DNA from: Salibaculum sp035270045
GTDB lineage: Bacteria > Pseudomonadota > Alphaproteobacteria > Rhodobacterales > Rhodobacteraceae
Assembly (NCBI RefSeq): GCF_035270045.1
Contig: NZ_DATFIP010000031.1
Coordinates: forward strand, 1-64,000
DNA: 64,000 nt
Reading direction: 5' to 3'
In this document: positions 1 through 7,809 of the stretch, piece after piece
Layout of the letters: the number at the start of each line of letters is the position of its first letter
How positions within the stretch are numbered: the first letter of the stretch is position 1
Translations under genes and position numbers: made by a program
Notes under the pieces: model-generated
Told to the model about the DNA's origin: nothing
Databases searched by the model: none
Seen by the model: the letters and a program-made list of their open reading frames with translations, nothing else

Positions 1-253
1 CGTTCTGGCCGAGGTTATTGCTTGCAAAGCCGAATTCGATGTCGGCACCAGCGGTCAGGCCGTTGTCCAGGTCCTGGCTGAAGGCAGCGTAGAGATTGCC
101 TTCCCAGTAAAACCCGTCGTTGTTGTCCGCGGAGGACAGCGGCGCGTCATCGTCATTGTAACCCAGCTCAGCGTCGCCGGAGAAGGAAACCTCGGCAGCA
201 GCGGCGCCCGCGAAGGCGAAGACCGAAGCCGAAGCAAGAAGGATGCTTTTCAT
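1..253 (-). CDS. Porin, alphaproteobacterial type (partial, C-terminus outside window)
   Basis: The N-terminal 84 residues of an outer-membrane porin. An ATG at 253 opens a signal peptide of about 21 residues (MKS start, Ala-rich, AAAAA before the mature AEVSF). It is followed by short alternating beta-strand segments such as VSFSGDAELGY and GLTAGADIEFGF, typical of the 16-strand trimeric porins of Rhodobacteraceae that admit small hydrophilic solutes. The gene runs off the left edge, so length and eyelet residues cannot be judged. A 16-nt inverted repeat lies 20 nt upstream of the start. Family assignment is firm from signal peptide and strand pattern; substrate preference is unknown. Confidence 0.85.
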   Translation of the reverse strand, partial: MKSILLASASVFAFAGAAAAEVSFSGDAELGYNDDDAPLSSADNNDGFYWEGNLYAAFSQDLDNGLTAGADIEFGFASNNLGQN

Positions 254-272
254 GTTTTGATTCCTCGTGTTT

Positions 273-288
273 GCATTCCCGAGAATGC
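273..288. promoter_or_regulatory. Inverted repeat upstream of porin
   Basis: GCATTC-CCGA-GAATGC is a perfect 6-bp dyad with a 4-nt spacer, 20 nt upstream of the porin ATG. It could be an operator or a small hairpin in the porin leader mRNA. No known regulator consensus is recognised. Confidence 0.3.
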
Positions 289-489
289 CAGTTGTCCCAG
301 CATTGCCAGTGTCTTTGCGCGGAAAGCGGTGCACACTCAAGAGAATTGCCGGGGTGGCGAAGTGGCCCGGTCGAAAATGATGCAGCCGTGCCACACACCC
401 CGGCGGGCAGATCGGCGCAGGCCCGCTTGCCAAACCGGCCCCGGTCTGGTCCAACAGGGTGATTTTGCCGCCGAAACAGGAGCTTGAAC

Positions 490-1143
490 ATGTCGCTGGC
501 CGAGATTACCGAACGGGTGCAGCGCGCCGAGACCGCGGCCGGGCGGGCGCCCGGGTCGGTCCGGCTGATTGCCGTTTCCAAGATGCAGCCCGACGCCCGG
601 GTCGAGTCGATTCTGCAGCAGGGTCACAGGATCTTCGGCGAGAACCGCGTGCAGGAAGCGGCCGGAAAGTGGCCCGGTTTCCGCGAGGCTTTCGACGGGA
701 TCGAGCTGCACCTGATCGGCCCCTTGCAGACCAACAAGGCCCGCCAGGCGATGGACCTGGCGCAGGCGATCCACACGCTGGACCGGCCCAAGCTGGCCCG
801 GACCATCGCGCGGCTGGCGCAGGAGACGGGCCAGTGCCCCGACCTGTTCGTGCAGGTCAACACCGGCGAAGAGCCGCAGAAGGCCGGGGTGCTGCCCGCC
901 CAGGCCGATGCCTTCGTGGCCGAGTGCCGTGGCATGGACCTGCCGGTGGCGGGGCTGATGTGCATCCCGCCCGTGGACGAGGAACCCAGCCTGCATTTCG
1001 CCTTGCTGGGCAAGATCGCGGCGCGCAACGGGCTGACCGGCCTGTCCATGGGCATGTCCGGCGATTTTGAACAGGCCGTGGCGCAGGGCGCGACCCATGT
1101 GCGGGTCGGATCGGCCATTTTCGGGGAACGGGATTACGGTTGA
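490..1143 (+). CDS. YggS family pyridoxal-phosphate homeostasis protein
   Basis: A 217-residue single-domain PLP-binding protein (YggS/PLPBP/PROSC family). It buffers pyridoxal 5'-phosphate in the cytosol and affects amino-acid pools; it has no known catalytic activity. Visible family landmarks are LIAVSKMQP near the N-terminus (Lys binds PLP), GENRVQE, HLIGPLQTNKAR, the VNTGEEPQKAGV stretch, LMCIPP, and LSMGMSGDFEQAVAQGATHVRVGSAIFG at the C-terminus. The start is the ATG at 490, with AGGAG at 478–482 spaced 7 nt; an in-frame TTG at 484 is too close to that site. The gene lies alone between the divergent porin and a convergent L,D-transpeptidase. Confidence 0.93.
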   Translation: MSLAEITERVQRAETAAGRAPGSVRLIAVSKMQPDARVESILQQGHRIFGENRVQEAAGKWPGFREAFDGIELHLIGPLQTNKARQAMDLAQAIHTLDRPKLARTIARLAQETGQCPDLFVQVNTGEEPQKAGVLPAQADAFVAECRGMDLPVAGLMCIPPVDEEPSLHFALLGKIAARNGLTGLSMGMSGDFEQAVAQGATHVRVGSAIFGERDYG

Positions 1144-1196
1144 CCTGCGTGTCGGCCCGGCCGGGCCGCCACGACAGCCCACCCGCCATCCCGGCG

Positions 1197-1730
1197 TCAG
1201 GGCACGATGAGGCGCGTCTGGTAGCGGATGTGCCGCGCCAGCCAGAGCAGGTGATCGGGCCGCAGGGCGATGCAGCCTTCGGTCGGGTAGCCGGGCCGCC
1301 GCCACCGGTGAAGGAAGATGGCCGAGCCGCGATGCTTGACCGGGTAGGGCCAGTTCCAGTCGGTCAGGATCACGAGGTCGTAAAGCGGATCGGCCCGGCG
1401 CAGGCGTTCATGTCCGTGCGGGTAGGGTGCGCGGACCATCAGGTTGTAGTCGGGCTGTGCGGGGTCATCCGACCACAGGTCGCCGGGCCTGATCGGCAAG
1501 GCCCAGTCCGCGGGCCGCGCCATCCGGTCGGGGCGATAGAGCATCCCCACGATGCCATGTGTGCCGCGCGGTGTCGCGCCGTCGCCCTCGCGCTTGCGGC
1601 GACTGAGGCCGCCCTTGCCGATCACGCAGGGCAGGCGGCGCCCGAGAAAGCGCAGCCCGGTCGGCGTCAGGACGATATCCCGCGGGGTCTGGCCGTGCTG
1701 GGTCACGCGGTGCGGCGGCGCGTGGCCCAT
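1197..1730 (-). CDS. L,D-transpeptidase (YkuD-type) family protein
   Basis: About 177 residues resembling the COG3786 branch of YkuD/ErfK enzymes, which cross-link peptidoglycan meso-DAP residues or attach proteins. The signature is GSAIFLH near residue 140 followed by PTEGCIAL, giving the catalytic His and Cys; the canonical SHGC motif appears as TEGC, as in this branch. The start at 1730 is inferred: it begins with MGHAPPHRVTQ and overlaps the upstream hydroxylase gene by 28 nt, suggesting translational coupling. No signal peptide is evident from this start, which is usual for the branch but leaves export unexplained. Confidence 0.8.
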   Translation of the reverse strand: MGHAPPHRVTQHGQTPRDIVLTPTGLRFLGRRLPCVIGKGGLSRRKREGDGATPRGTHGIVGMLYRPDRMARPADWALPIRPGDLWSDDPAQPDYNLMVRAPYPHGHERLRRADPLYDLVILTDWNWPYPVKHRGSAIFLHRWRRPGYPTEGCIALRPDHLLWLARHIRYQTRLIVP

Positions 1731-2431
1731 TTCGGGAACCGGCCGATCCCGTGGGCCTTGCGGGCTGTCACGAGGCGCAGATCCTCGGGGTCCATGCCCA
1801 TCGACAGCATGGTTTGCCGGTCGAAGCGCCCTTTCGCGTCCACCGCGTCGTGTTTCGTGCCGAACAGCCGATCTATCCACTCCATTCCGAAGCTGACGTG
1901 ATACGTCGCCCTGTGGTCGTGGAAGTGGTGCAGCATGTGCCGCTGAGTTACACGCTTGCCGAACCGGCCCTTGGGCACGTTCAGATGCGCCAGCGTATGA
2001 CAGTATTCGTAGAAGGCGAAGGCGCTGACCGAGCCCACGAAAAGCGCGGTCGCGGCGAAGAGAAGCGCCGGACCGAGGCCAAGGAACGGCCAGAGCACGA
2101 GCGTGTGCAGCGCGGCCGAAGCAAGGCCGAAGCGCACGGGGTACCAGTGATCGTCGCCGGTAAAGAACTCCGGGTCGCCGGGAAACTCGTGATGGCCGAC
2201 ATGGCTGCGGTAAAGCGCGTTGAAGGTCGGCTGATCCACGGGCGGTTCGCGGTGCAACAGGAACCGGTGCATCGCGTATTCCACGACGAACTGCACGGCG
2301 GCACCGTAGATGACCGCCAGCAGCAGCCAGGGCGAGAACCAGGCGATCATGGCCGCGAGGCCGGCGAGCCAGAAAGGGAGCAGCCTTTGCAGGCTGCCCA
2401 TGTTCATCAAGATGCCGAGCGTCGGGATCAT
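1703..2431 (-). CDS. Fatty acid hydroxylase/sterol desaturase superfamily membrane protein
   Basis: A 242-residue integral membrane di-iron enzyme. Histidine clusters expected for the superfamily are visible in order: HRFLLH near residue 77, HVGHHEF near 95, HTLAHL near 165 and HHFHDH near 190. Hydrophobic segments lie between them (residues 15–55 and 115–160). The family hydroxylates or desaturates lipid tails at the cytoplasmic membrane face; the substrate cannot be read here. The start at 2431 is supported by AGGAGG seven nt upstream. The 3' end overlaps the L,D-transpeptidase gene, so the two are probably cotranscribed. Confidence 0.85.
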   Translation of the reverse strand: MIPTLGILMNMGSLQRLLPFWLAGLAAMIAWFSPWLLLAVIYGAAVQFVVEYAMHRFLLHREPPVDQPTFNALYRSHVGHHEFPGDPEFFTGDDHWYPVRFGLASAALHTLVLWPFLGLGPALLFAATALFVGSVSAFAFYEYCHTLAHLNVPKGRFGKRVTQRHMLHHFHDHRATYHVSFGMEWIDRLFGTKHDAVDAKGRFDRQTMLSMGMDPEDLRLVTARKAHGIGRFPKWATRRRTA

Positions 2432-2504
2432 GGCGGGTCCTCCTCGCCGGGACGGTGACGCATCTGGTGGCTTCGGCTCAAGGGAAACGCCGCGTCAGGC
2501 CAGG

Positions 2505-3587
2505 CTACAACAGGTGGCCGGACTTGCTGGCCTTGGTCGCCAGATAGTGGTGATTGAAGCGGTTTTCACCGACCTTTAGCGGCACCCGTTCCACCACGTC
2601 GATTCCGCAGGATTCCAGCCGCTCGACCTTGGCGGGGTTGTTGGTCAGCAGGCGCACCTGCGAGAAGCCCATCTTGCGCAGGATATCGGCGCCGATACGA
2701 AAGTCGCGCTCGTCGTCCTCGAAGCCGAGCCTGTGATTGGCCTCGACCGTGTCGAAGCCCTGGTCCTGCAGCGAATAGGCCCGCATCTTGTTGGCCAGCC
2801 CGATGCCGCGCCCCTCCTGGTTGAGGTAAAGCAGCACGCCCTCGCCCGCCACGCCCATCTGGGCCAGAGCGCCGCGCAGCTGAGGCCCGCAATCGCATTT
2901 CAGTGATCCCAGCAGGTCGCCCGTGAAACAGGCCGAATGGAGCCGCGCCAGCACCGGCCTGGATCGGTCCGGGCTTCCGATCTCGAGGGCGTAGTGTTCC
3001 TCGGCGCCGTCCTCGGGGCGGAAGATGTGCAGGCGGCCGGCCTCGCAGACCTCCAGCGGGACCCTGGCATGGATCACCGGGGCCAGCGGGGACAGGTCCG
3101 TGGTCATGGCCGAGGCCGCGCCGATCAGCGTCAGCCCGTGATCGCGCGCCAGCCCCGCGCCGTCCGCGATCTGCACGACCAGCACTGCCGGGATCAGTCG
3201 CGCGGCCTTGGCCAGGCGGATACCCGCGCGGTGCAGCACCGCGTCGCCTTCGCGCCGCGCCACGAAGGGCCCCTTGATCGGCAGGCGCAGGTCGTCGGCG
3301 GGGTCTGCCACCGCCTGCACCCAGTCGAGGCCCGCCCCGTCTGGCACGGCAAGCCGGACAAGATCGCCATCATAGGCGGCGGTCTTGAGTGTCGTCGCGC
3401 GATGCTCGGTGATGGCCAGGTCGGCATGTCCCAGGGCCAGCGCATCGGCCAGTCGCTGTGGCCCCAGCGTCTCGACCGCCATGACGAGCGCAGCCCGCGG
3501 GCCGTCCGACAGCACCACTGGAACGCCCAGCCGCATGTCTGCGCGGGCGCGGGCCAGCATCTCGGTCAGGTCGGGGGCGAAGCTCAT
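2505..3587 (-). CDS. ribA: GTP cyclohydrolase II
   Basis: A 360-residue enzyme that opens GTP to 2,5-diamino-6-ribosylamino-4(3H)-pyrimidinone 5'-phosphate, the first step of riboflavin synthesis. The C-terminal catalytic half has zinc ligands C220, C231 and C233 in RLHSACFTGD…KCDCG, and NQEGRGIGL at 256–264. The N-terminal 170 residues look like a decayed RibB-type domain without its acidic catalytic cluster. The reading frame stays open far upstream, but the start at 3587 is chosen because AGAGGA sits 7 nt before it and the protein then has the expected family N-terminus. It is divergent from the response regulator across 159 nt. Confidence 0.93.
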   Translation of the reverse strand: MSFAPDLTEMLARARADMRLGVPVVLSDGPRAALVMAVETLGPQRLADALALGHADLAITEHRATTLKTAAYDGDLVRLAVPDGAGLDWVQAVADPADDLRLPIKGPFVARREGDAVLHRAGIRLAKAARLIPAVLVVQIADGAGLARDHGLTLIGAASAMTTDLSPLAPVIHARVPLEVCEAGRLHIFRPEDGAEEHYALEIGSPDRSRPVLARLHSACFTGDLLGSLKCDCGPQLRGALAQMGVAGEGVLLYLNQEGRGIGLANKMRAYSLQDQGFDTVEANHRLGFEDDERDFRIGADILRKMGFSQVRLLTNNPAKVERLESCGIDVVERVPLKVGENRFNHHYLATKASKSGHLL

Positions 3588-3746
3588 GCGTGGTCCTCTG
3601 GTGGTAATTCGGGATAGCTCCATTTGACAGGAAATGAAACATATCCGCCAGTGCTGACACGTCGGCGTGAACGCAGTGCAGCAATCCTTGCCCTTTGCCA
3701 CGACCGGACGCAGATGCCTGGAAGGAAAAGTGAGGAGATCCGTGAC

Positions 3747-4433
3747 ATGGCGCAGCTCAAGAAAATTCTTCTCGTAGATGACGACGAGGACCTGCGCGAG
3801 GCGCTGGGCGAGCAACTGGTCATGACCGAGGAATTCGATGTTTTCGAGGCGGGAAACGGCGCCGAGGCCATGCAGAAGGCCAAGGAGGCGCTGTACGACC
3901 TGGTCATCCTCGACGTGGGCCTTCCGGATACCGACGGGCGCGAGCTGTGCCGCCTGATGCGCAAGCAGGGGGTCAAGTGTCCGGTGCTTATGCTGACAGG
4001 GCATGACAGCGACAGCGACACGATCCTTGGGCTGGATGCCGGCGCGAACGACTACGTTAGCAAGCCCTTCAAGTTTCCCGTTCTTCTGGCCCGCATCCGC
4101 GCGCAACTGCGCCAGCACGAACAGTCCGAGGACGCGGTGTTCTCCCTCGGACCTTACACCTTCAAACCCGCGCAGAAGATGCTTGTCACCGAGGAGGACC
4201 GCAAGATCCGCCTGACAGAGAAGGAAACCAACATCCTCAAGTTCCTCTACCGCGCGACCGAGGGCGTGGTGGCCCGCGACGTGCTGCTGCACGAGGTCTG
4301 GGGCTACAACGCGGGCGTGACGACGCACACGCTGGAAACCCACATCTACCGCCTGCGCCAGAAGATCGAGCCGGATCCGTCCAATGCGCGGCTGCTGGTG
4401 ACGGAAAGCGGCGGCTACCGGCTGATGGCCTGA
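3747..4433 (+). CDS. OmpR/PhoB-family response regulator transcription factor
   Basis: 228 residues. A receiver domain (1–120) carries the acidic pair D11–D12, phospho-acceptor D56 in ILDVGLPD, the Thr of LMLTGHD and the Lys of SKPF. A C-terminal winged helix (about 130–228) holds LTEKETNILKFLYR and the recognition-helix region THTLETHIYRLRQKIE. It should dimerise on phosphorylation and bind direct repeats. No sensor kinase is adjacent, so its partner is elsewhere. The start at 3747 has GAGGAG at 3732–3737. A putative small RNA with its own terminator follows within 12 nt of the stop and may be cut from, or share, its 3' UTR. Confidence 0.9.
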   Translation: MAQLKKILLVDDDEDLREALGEQLVMTEEFDVFEAGNGAEAMQKAKEALYDLVILDVGLPDTDGRELCRLMRKQGVKCPVLMLTGHDSDSDTILGLDAGANDYVSKPFKFPVLLARIRAQLRQHEQSEDAVFSLGPYTFKPAQKMLVTEEDRKIRLTEKETNILKFLYRATEGVVARDVLLHEVWGYNAGVTTHTLETHIYRLRQKIEPDPSNARLLVTESGGYRLMA

Positions 4434-4444
4434 GAAATCCCGCA

Positions 4445-4511
4445 GGCGGCCGGGTCACGCCGCCACCCTCCCTGTTGGACTTGGCCCCGGAGTTTCTCCG
4501 GGGCCTTTTTT
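4445..4511 (+). ncRNA. Putative small RNA, copy 1 (two hairpins, terminator)
   Basis: Two stem-loops follow the response-regulator stop: GGCGGC (4445–4450) pairs with GCCGCC (4459–4464), and GGCCCCGGAG (4483–4492) pairs with CTCCGGGGCC (4496–4505) before a T6 run, a rho-independent terminator. Between them is the unpaired core at 4468–4489 (CTCCCTGT, then GGACTTGGCCCCG). This core matches 21 of 22 nt at 6880–6901, where the same two-hairpin plan recurs after an unrelated gene. CCTCCC could pair with Shine-Dalgarno sequences. The layout recalls the alphaproteobacterial cuckoo/CcsR RNAs (from memory). It may be only a terminator region, but the duplication argues against that. Confidence 0.5.
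4483..4511 (+). terminator. Rho-independent terminator after response regulator/sRNA copy 1
   Basis: A perfect 10-bp stem, GGCCCCGGAG / CTCCGGGGCC, with a TTT loop and six T residues immediately after. Confidence 0.85.
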
Positions 4512-4615
4512 ATTCCCGACCTGACTTTGCTTGTCATTCCCCGAGTACATGCCGCGCGATCACGCGGTCACCGGGTGGTTCTCTCGATGGCTTGGCTGGG
4601 AAAGCCTCTTCCATC

Positions 4616-5536
4616 TCATGACTGCGAGTAGATGGCGGGAAAGCCTGTTTCGATTTCCTTCCAGTACTTCGGGGCCAGGACCGGCGGGGTCCGCCGGCCC
4701 GGGTAATCGTTCTGACCGTGTCTGATCATGTAGCACATCGCCGGGAACGGAACGAAAGCGAGATCAAGCGCAGCCAACACGGAGACTTCCGCCAACCGGG
4801 TGTGCTTTTCGCAAAGCAGGTTATCCGCAAGAACCATGCCAATTCCGGTGCCCCGTTTATCGAAAAAAACGGCCAGGCAGGAGCCGCAGTTCTTGAAAAA
4901 CGTGTTGTTCTCGATCCGCAACGGGAAGAGCGATCTATGACCCAGCGCACGGCCGTGGTGCATGTCACTGTCCAGCATGTAGCCCTGATCCAGGAGATAG
5001 CCCCGGCCATTGTTGTCACGCAAAATGTAATCCACCAGATCACGATGCGGGACATCGTCTGCATCCAGGCGGAACGCATAACCAGACGTCGGGCCATGGC
5101 GCTTGATATGTTCAATGATCTGGTGAATCTTGGCGGCACTGTCGTTCTTGCCCGTCTCACCGGTTTTCGCGATGAAAGGCAGATAGGTGATTCTTTCGTC
5201 CGGCGGCATCGCCTCGGGTTCATCCTGAGAGCAGACGATGGCTCTCCATTTGGTGTTGGATTGATGCACGAGAGAGCCGAGCGTTCTTGCAAGCAACTGG
5301 CAAACAACATTCCAATCCGGGGCGCGTTCTCGACCGATGAGAGGGATGCAGAAGACCACTTCTTCATCGCCCCGGGATACCGGGGGCCAGTTGGTCGTCA
5401 AGCGGTTCCTGATTTTCAAGCTACGCTCCTCGGCTTCACCCCAGCTAAGGACGCCCTTCATCTTCCTGCGGTATTTCAAACGCGTCAGGAGAAGCTTGCG
5501 GTGTTTCAAGATCGGAAAATCCCGAGTTCGGATCAT
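4616..5536 (-). CDS. Putative glycosyltransferase
   Basis: 306 residues. The sequence VVFCIPLIGRE at about 60–70, FRLDADD at 156–161 and a following helix HRDLVDYIL suggest a GT-A-fold nucleotide-sugar transferase with a DxD-like metal site. No signal peptide or membrane helix is present, and the basic N-terminus (residues 1–30) may contact the inner leaflet. Similar stand-alone genes occur in roseobacters and are thought to build surface polysaccharide, but donor and acceptor are unknown. The region is visibly less GC-rich than its neighbours and is flanked by sRNA copy 1 and a divergent methyltransferase, compatible with acquisition. No strong ribosome-binding site was found. Confidence 0.65.
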   Translation of the reverse strand: MIRTRDFPILKHRKLLLTRLKYRRKMKGVLSWGEAEERSLKIRNRLTTNWPPVSRGDEEVVFCIPLIGRERAPDWNVVCQLLARTLGSLVHQSNTKWRAIVCSQDEPEAMPPDERITYLPFIAKTGETGKNDSAAKIHQIIEHIKRHGPTSGYAFRLDADDVPHRDLVDYILRDNNGRGYLLDQGYMLDSDMHHGRALGHRSLFPLRIENNTFFKNCGSCLAVFFDKRGTGIGMVLADNLLCEKHTRLAEVSVLAALDLAFVPFPAMCYMIRHGQNDYPGRRTPPVLAPKYWKEIETGFPAIYSQS

Positions 5537-5655
5537 GTCGCCCGGCCTGAAATCTGTTGTTTTCTGTGCTAACCGGACCGGATCGTCACAGTGTCATGAT
5601 GCCGGGTCAAGCTTTTCCCATCGCCCAACCCGTCGTTCCTAGCTATGACGCCGTC

Positions 5656-6765
5656 ATGGCCGACCGTTTCGAAATTTTCCTGCAAGCCCCGCCCGGTCTG
5701 GAAAAGACCCTCGCCGACGAGGCTCGCTCGGCGGGATTCTCCATGCCAGAGGCGCAGCCGGGCGGTGTGGCCTTGACGGGCGGCTGGCCCGAGGTCTGGC
5801 GCGCCAATCTGCAATTGCGCGGAGCGGACCGTGTGTTGGCCCGGATCGGGAGTTTCCGCGCCTTTCACCTTGCGCAACTTGACAAGAGGGCGCGCAAGTT
5901 TCCCTGGGCCGAGGTGTTTCGGACTGACATGCCCGTGCGGGTCGAGGTTACAACGCGTAAATCGAAGATCTATCACGCCGGGGCCGCGCAGCAGCGGATC
6001 GAACGGGCAATCGCGGAAACGCTCGGCACACCGGTCGACGACAAGGCCGGCGTGACGCTCAAGGTTCGTATCTTCGACAATCTGGTGACACTCTCGGTCG
6101 ACACCTCGGGCGATCCCCTGCACAAGCGGGGCTACAAGGCGGCGGTGGGCAAGGCCCCGATGCGCGAGACAATGGCGTCGCTCTTCCTTCGCCAGATGGG
6201 CTATGCCGGGGATGAGCCAGTGCTGGACCCGATGTGCGGCTCGGGCACCTTCGTGATAGAGGCGGCCGAGATCGCGCTGGGCCTCGCGCCGGGCCGGGGC
6301 CGCCGCTTCGCTTTCGAGGATTTGGCCAGCTTCGACGCCACCGCCTGGGCGGCAATGAAAGCTGCACAAGTGTCGGGGCAGACCGACTTGGGCTTTTTCG
6401 GCTCGGACCGCGATTCCGGTGCGATACGGATGAGCGCCGACAACGCTGAGCGCGCCGGGGTCGCAGGGCTGACGCGGTTCGAGATGACACCGGTCAGCGC
6501 CCTGACCCGTCCCGAGGGGCCACCCGGTATCGTCATCGTGAACCCGCCCTACGGCGCGCGCATCGGCAACCTCAAGCCGCTTTATGCTCTGCACGGCAGC
6601 CTCGGCGCCGTGCTCAGGGAAAGGTTCACGGGGTGGAAGGTGGGGATCATTACCGCGCAGTCCAAGCTGGCACATGGCACGGGCCTGCCCTTTCTGCCAC
6701 CCGGGCCACCGGTGGCCCATGGCGGGCTCAGGGTGAAGCTTTACCGGACTGATCCGCTCCGCTGA
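5656..6765 (+). CDS. THUMP-domain class I SAM-dependent RNA methyltransferase (RlmL/TrmN-like)
   Basis: 369 residues. An N-terminal ferredoxin-like/THUMP region (about 1–155) starts FEIFLQAPPGLEKTLADEA. A Rossmann methyltransferase domain contains DPMCGSGTFVIEAAEIA (about residues 192–208) and the catalytic NPPYGARIG motif. The family makes m2G in 23S rRNA (RlmL) or tRNA. Only one methyltransferase domain is present, so it lacks the RlmK half of the E. coli fusion. The ATG at 5656 is preferred because the family N-terminus begins there; the frame is open to 5557. The ribosome-binding site is weak. Confidence 0.85.
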   Translation: MADRFEIFLQAPPGLEKTLADEARSAGFSMPEAQPGGVALTGGWPEVWRANLQLRGADRVLARIGSFRAFHLAQLDKRARKFPWAEVFRTDMPVRVEVTTRKSKIYHAGAAQQRIERAIAETLGTPVDDKAGVTLKVRIFDNLVTLSVDTSGDPLHKRGYKAAVGKAPMRETMASLFLRQMGYAGDEPVLDPMCGSGTFVIEAAEIALGLAPGRGRRFAFEDLASFDATAWAAMKAAQVSGQTDLGFFGSDRDSGAIRMSADNAERAGVAGLTRFEMTPVSALTRPEGPPGIVIVNPPYGARIGNLKPLYALHGSLGAVLRERFTGWKVGIITAQSKLAHGTGLPFLPPGPPVAHGGLRVKLYRTDPLR

Positions 6766-6856
6766 GGCTGCTGTCCCGGGCTTTTCAAAAAGCGTGACCC
6801 CTTGACCCAGATCAAGACATCGAATGCTGATGGCCGCTATTTTTCAGCCCGTTCCC

Positions 6857-6925
6857 GGTGGCGACGATGGCGTCGTCACCTCCCTGTAGGACTTGGCCCC
6901 GACGCGCTGCGCCGGGGTCTTTTTC
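6857..6925 (+). ncRNA. Putative small RNA, copy 2 (two hairpins, terminator)
   Basis: A second occurrence of the element at 4445–4511. Hairpin 1 is GGTGGCGACG (6857–6866) with CGTCGTCACC (6871–6880), one G·U pair. Hairpin 2 is GGCCCCG (6895–6901) with CGGGGTC (6913–6919), followed by T5. The core at 6880–6901 differs from copy 1 at a single base (A6888 against T4476). The outer stems have diverged while the core is kept, the pattern expected of a functional RNA. It lies about 90 nt after the methyltransferase stop and 95 nt before xthA. Confidence 0.5.
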
Positions 6926-7020
6926 GTCGGCCGGCGGGTGCATGGGCGGCGTGGGGATGGCAGGCTGGGGTTCCATCGGCTATGGCTGCCGTCAACGTCG
7001 CCCCCGTTCAGGAGTCTTTC

Positions 7021-7809
7021 ATGTCTTTCACGCTTGCCACCTGGAACATCAACTCGGTCCGCCTGCGCGAGGGGCTGGTCCTGCGACTGATGCGGGAGGA
7101 GGCGCCGGATGTCCTCTGCCTGCAGGAATGCAAGTCGCCGGTGGACAAGATCCCGACCGAGCAGTTCCGCGCTCTGGGCTACACCCACATGGTTGCGCGT
7201 GGACAGAAGGGCTACAACGGAGTGGCGATCCTGTCGAAACGCCCCATCCGGGAGGCTGGCAGCCAGGATTTCGCCGCCCTGGGCCACGCTCGCCACATCG
7301 CCGGGCAACTGGACAACGGCGTCACAATCCACAACTTCTACGTCCCCGCCGGCGGGGACAAACCGAACCGTGAGGTGAACGAGAAATTCGGTCAAAAACT
7401 CGACTATCTGACCGAGATGCGCGACTGGTTCCACGGCGAGCGACCCGCGAAATCCATCCTGGTGGGCGACCTGAACATCGCCCCGCGCGCGGATGACGTT
7501 TGGGATCACAAGAAGATGCTCAAGGTCGTCAGCCATACGCCGGTGGAGATCGAGCACCTGGGCGGCGCGCAAGAGGCGGGCGCCTGGGTCGATGTGACCC
7601 GGGCCGACATCCCCGAGGGGCAGCTCTACAGCTGGTGGTCCTATCGCTCGCCCGACTGGGATGCCGCCGACAAGGGCCGCAGGCTGGACCATGTCTGGGC
7701 CACGCCGGATATCGCGGCTGCCGCCCATTCAAGTCGCGTCCGGCGCGACGTACGCGGCTGGGAAAAACCCAGCGACCACGCCCCGGTCTTCGCCATCTTC
7801 GATCTTTAG
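7021..7809 (+). CDS. xthA: Exodeoxyribonuclease III
   Basis: 262 residues of the EEP (exonuclease-endonuclease-phosphatase) fold. It removes 3' blocks and cleaves at abasic sites in base-excision repair. Visible catalytic motifs are ATWNINSVR at the N-terminus, LCLQECK (metal Glu), GYNGVAI, VGDLNIAP (Asp/Asn), and the C-terminal SDHAPVFA with the catalytic His. Start 7021 has GGAG at 7011–7014; the open frame upstream to 6802 crosses the sRNA copy and is not credible. The stop overlaps that of the convergent esterase by 4 nt. Confidence 0.93.
   Translation: MSFTLATWNINSVRLREGLVLRLMREEAPDVLCLQECKSPVDKIPTEQFRALGYTHMVARGQKGYNGVAILSKRPIREAGSQDFAALGHARHIAGQLDNGVTIHNFYVPAGGDKPNREVNEKFGQKLDYLTEMRDWFHGERPAKSILVGDLNIAPRADDVWDHKKMLKVVSHTPVEIEHLGGAQEAGAWVDVTRADIPEGQLYSWWSYRSPDWDAADKGRRLDHVWATPDIAAAAHSSRVRRDVRGWEKPSDHAPVFAIFDL

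Noticed and set aside
3588..4343. N-terminal extension of ribA back to 4343
   Set aside because: It would overlap the response regulator on the other strand, and a clear Shine-Dalgarno precedes the ATG at 3587.
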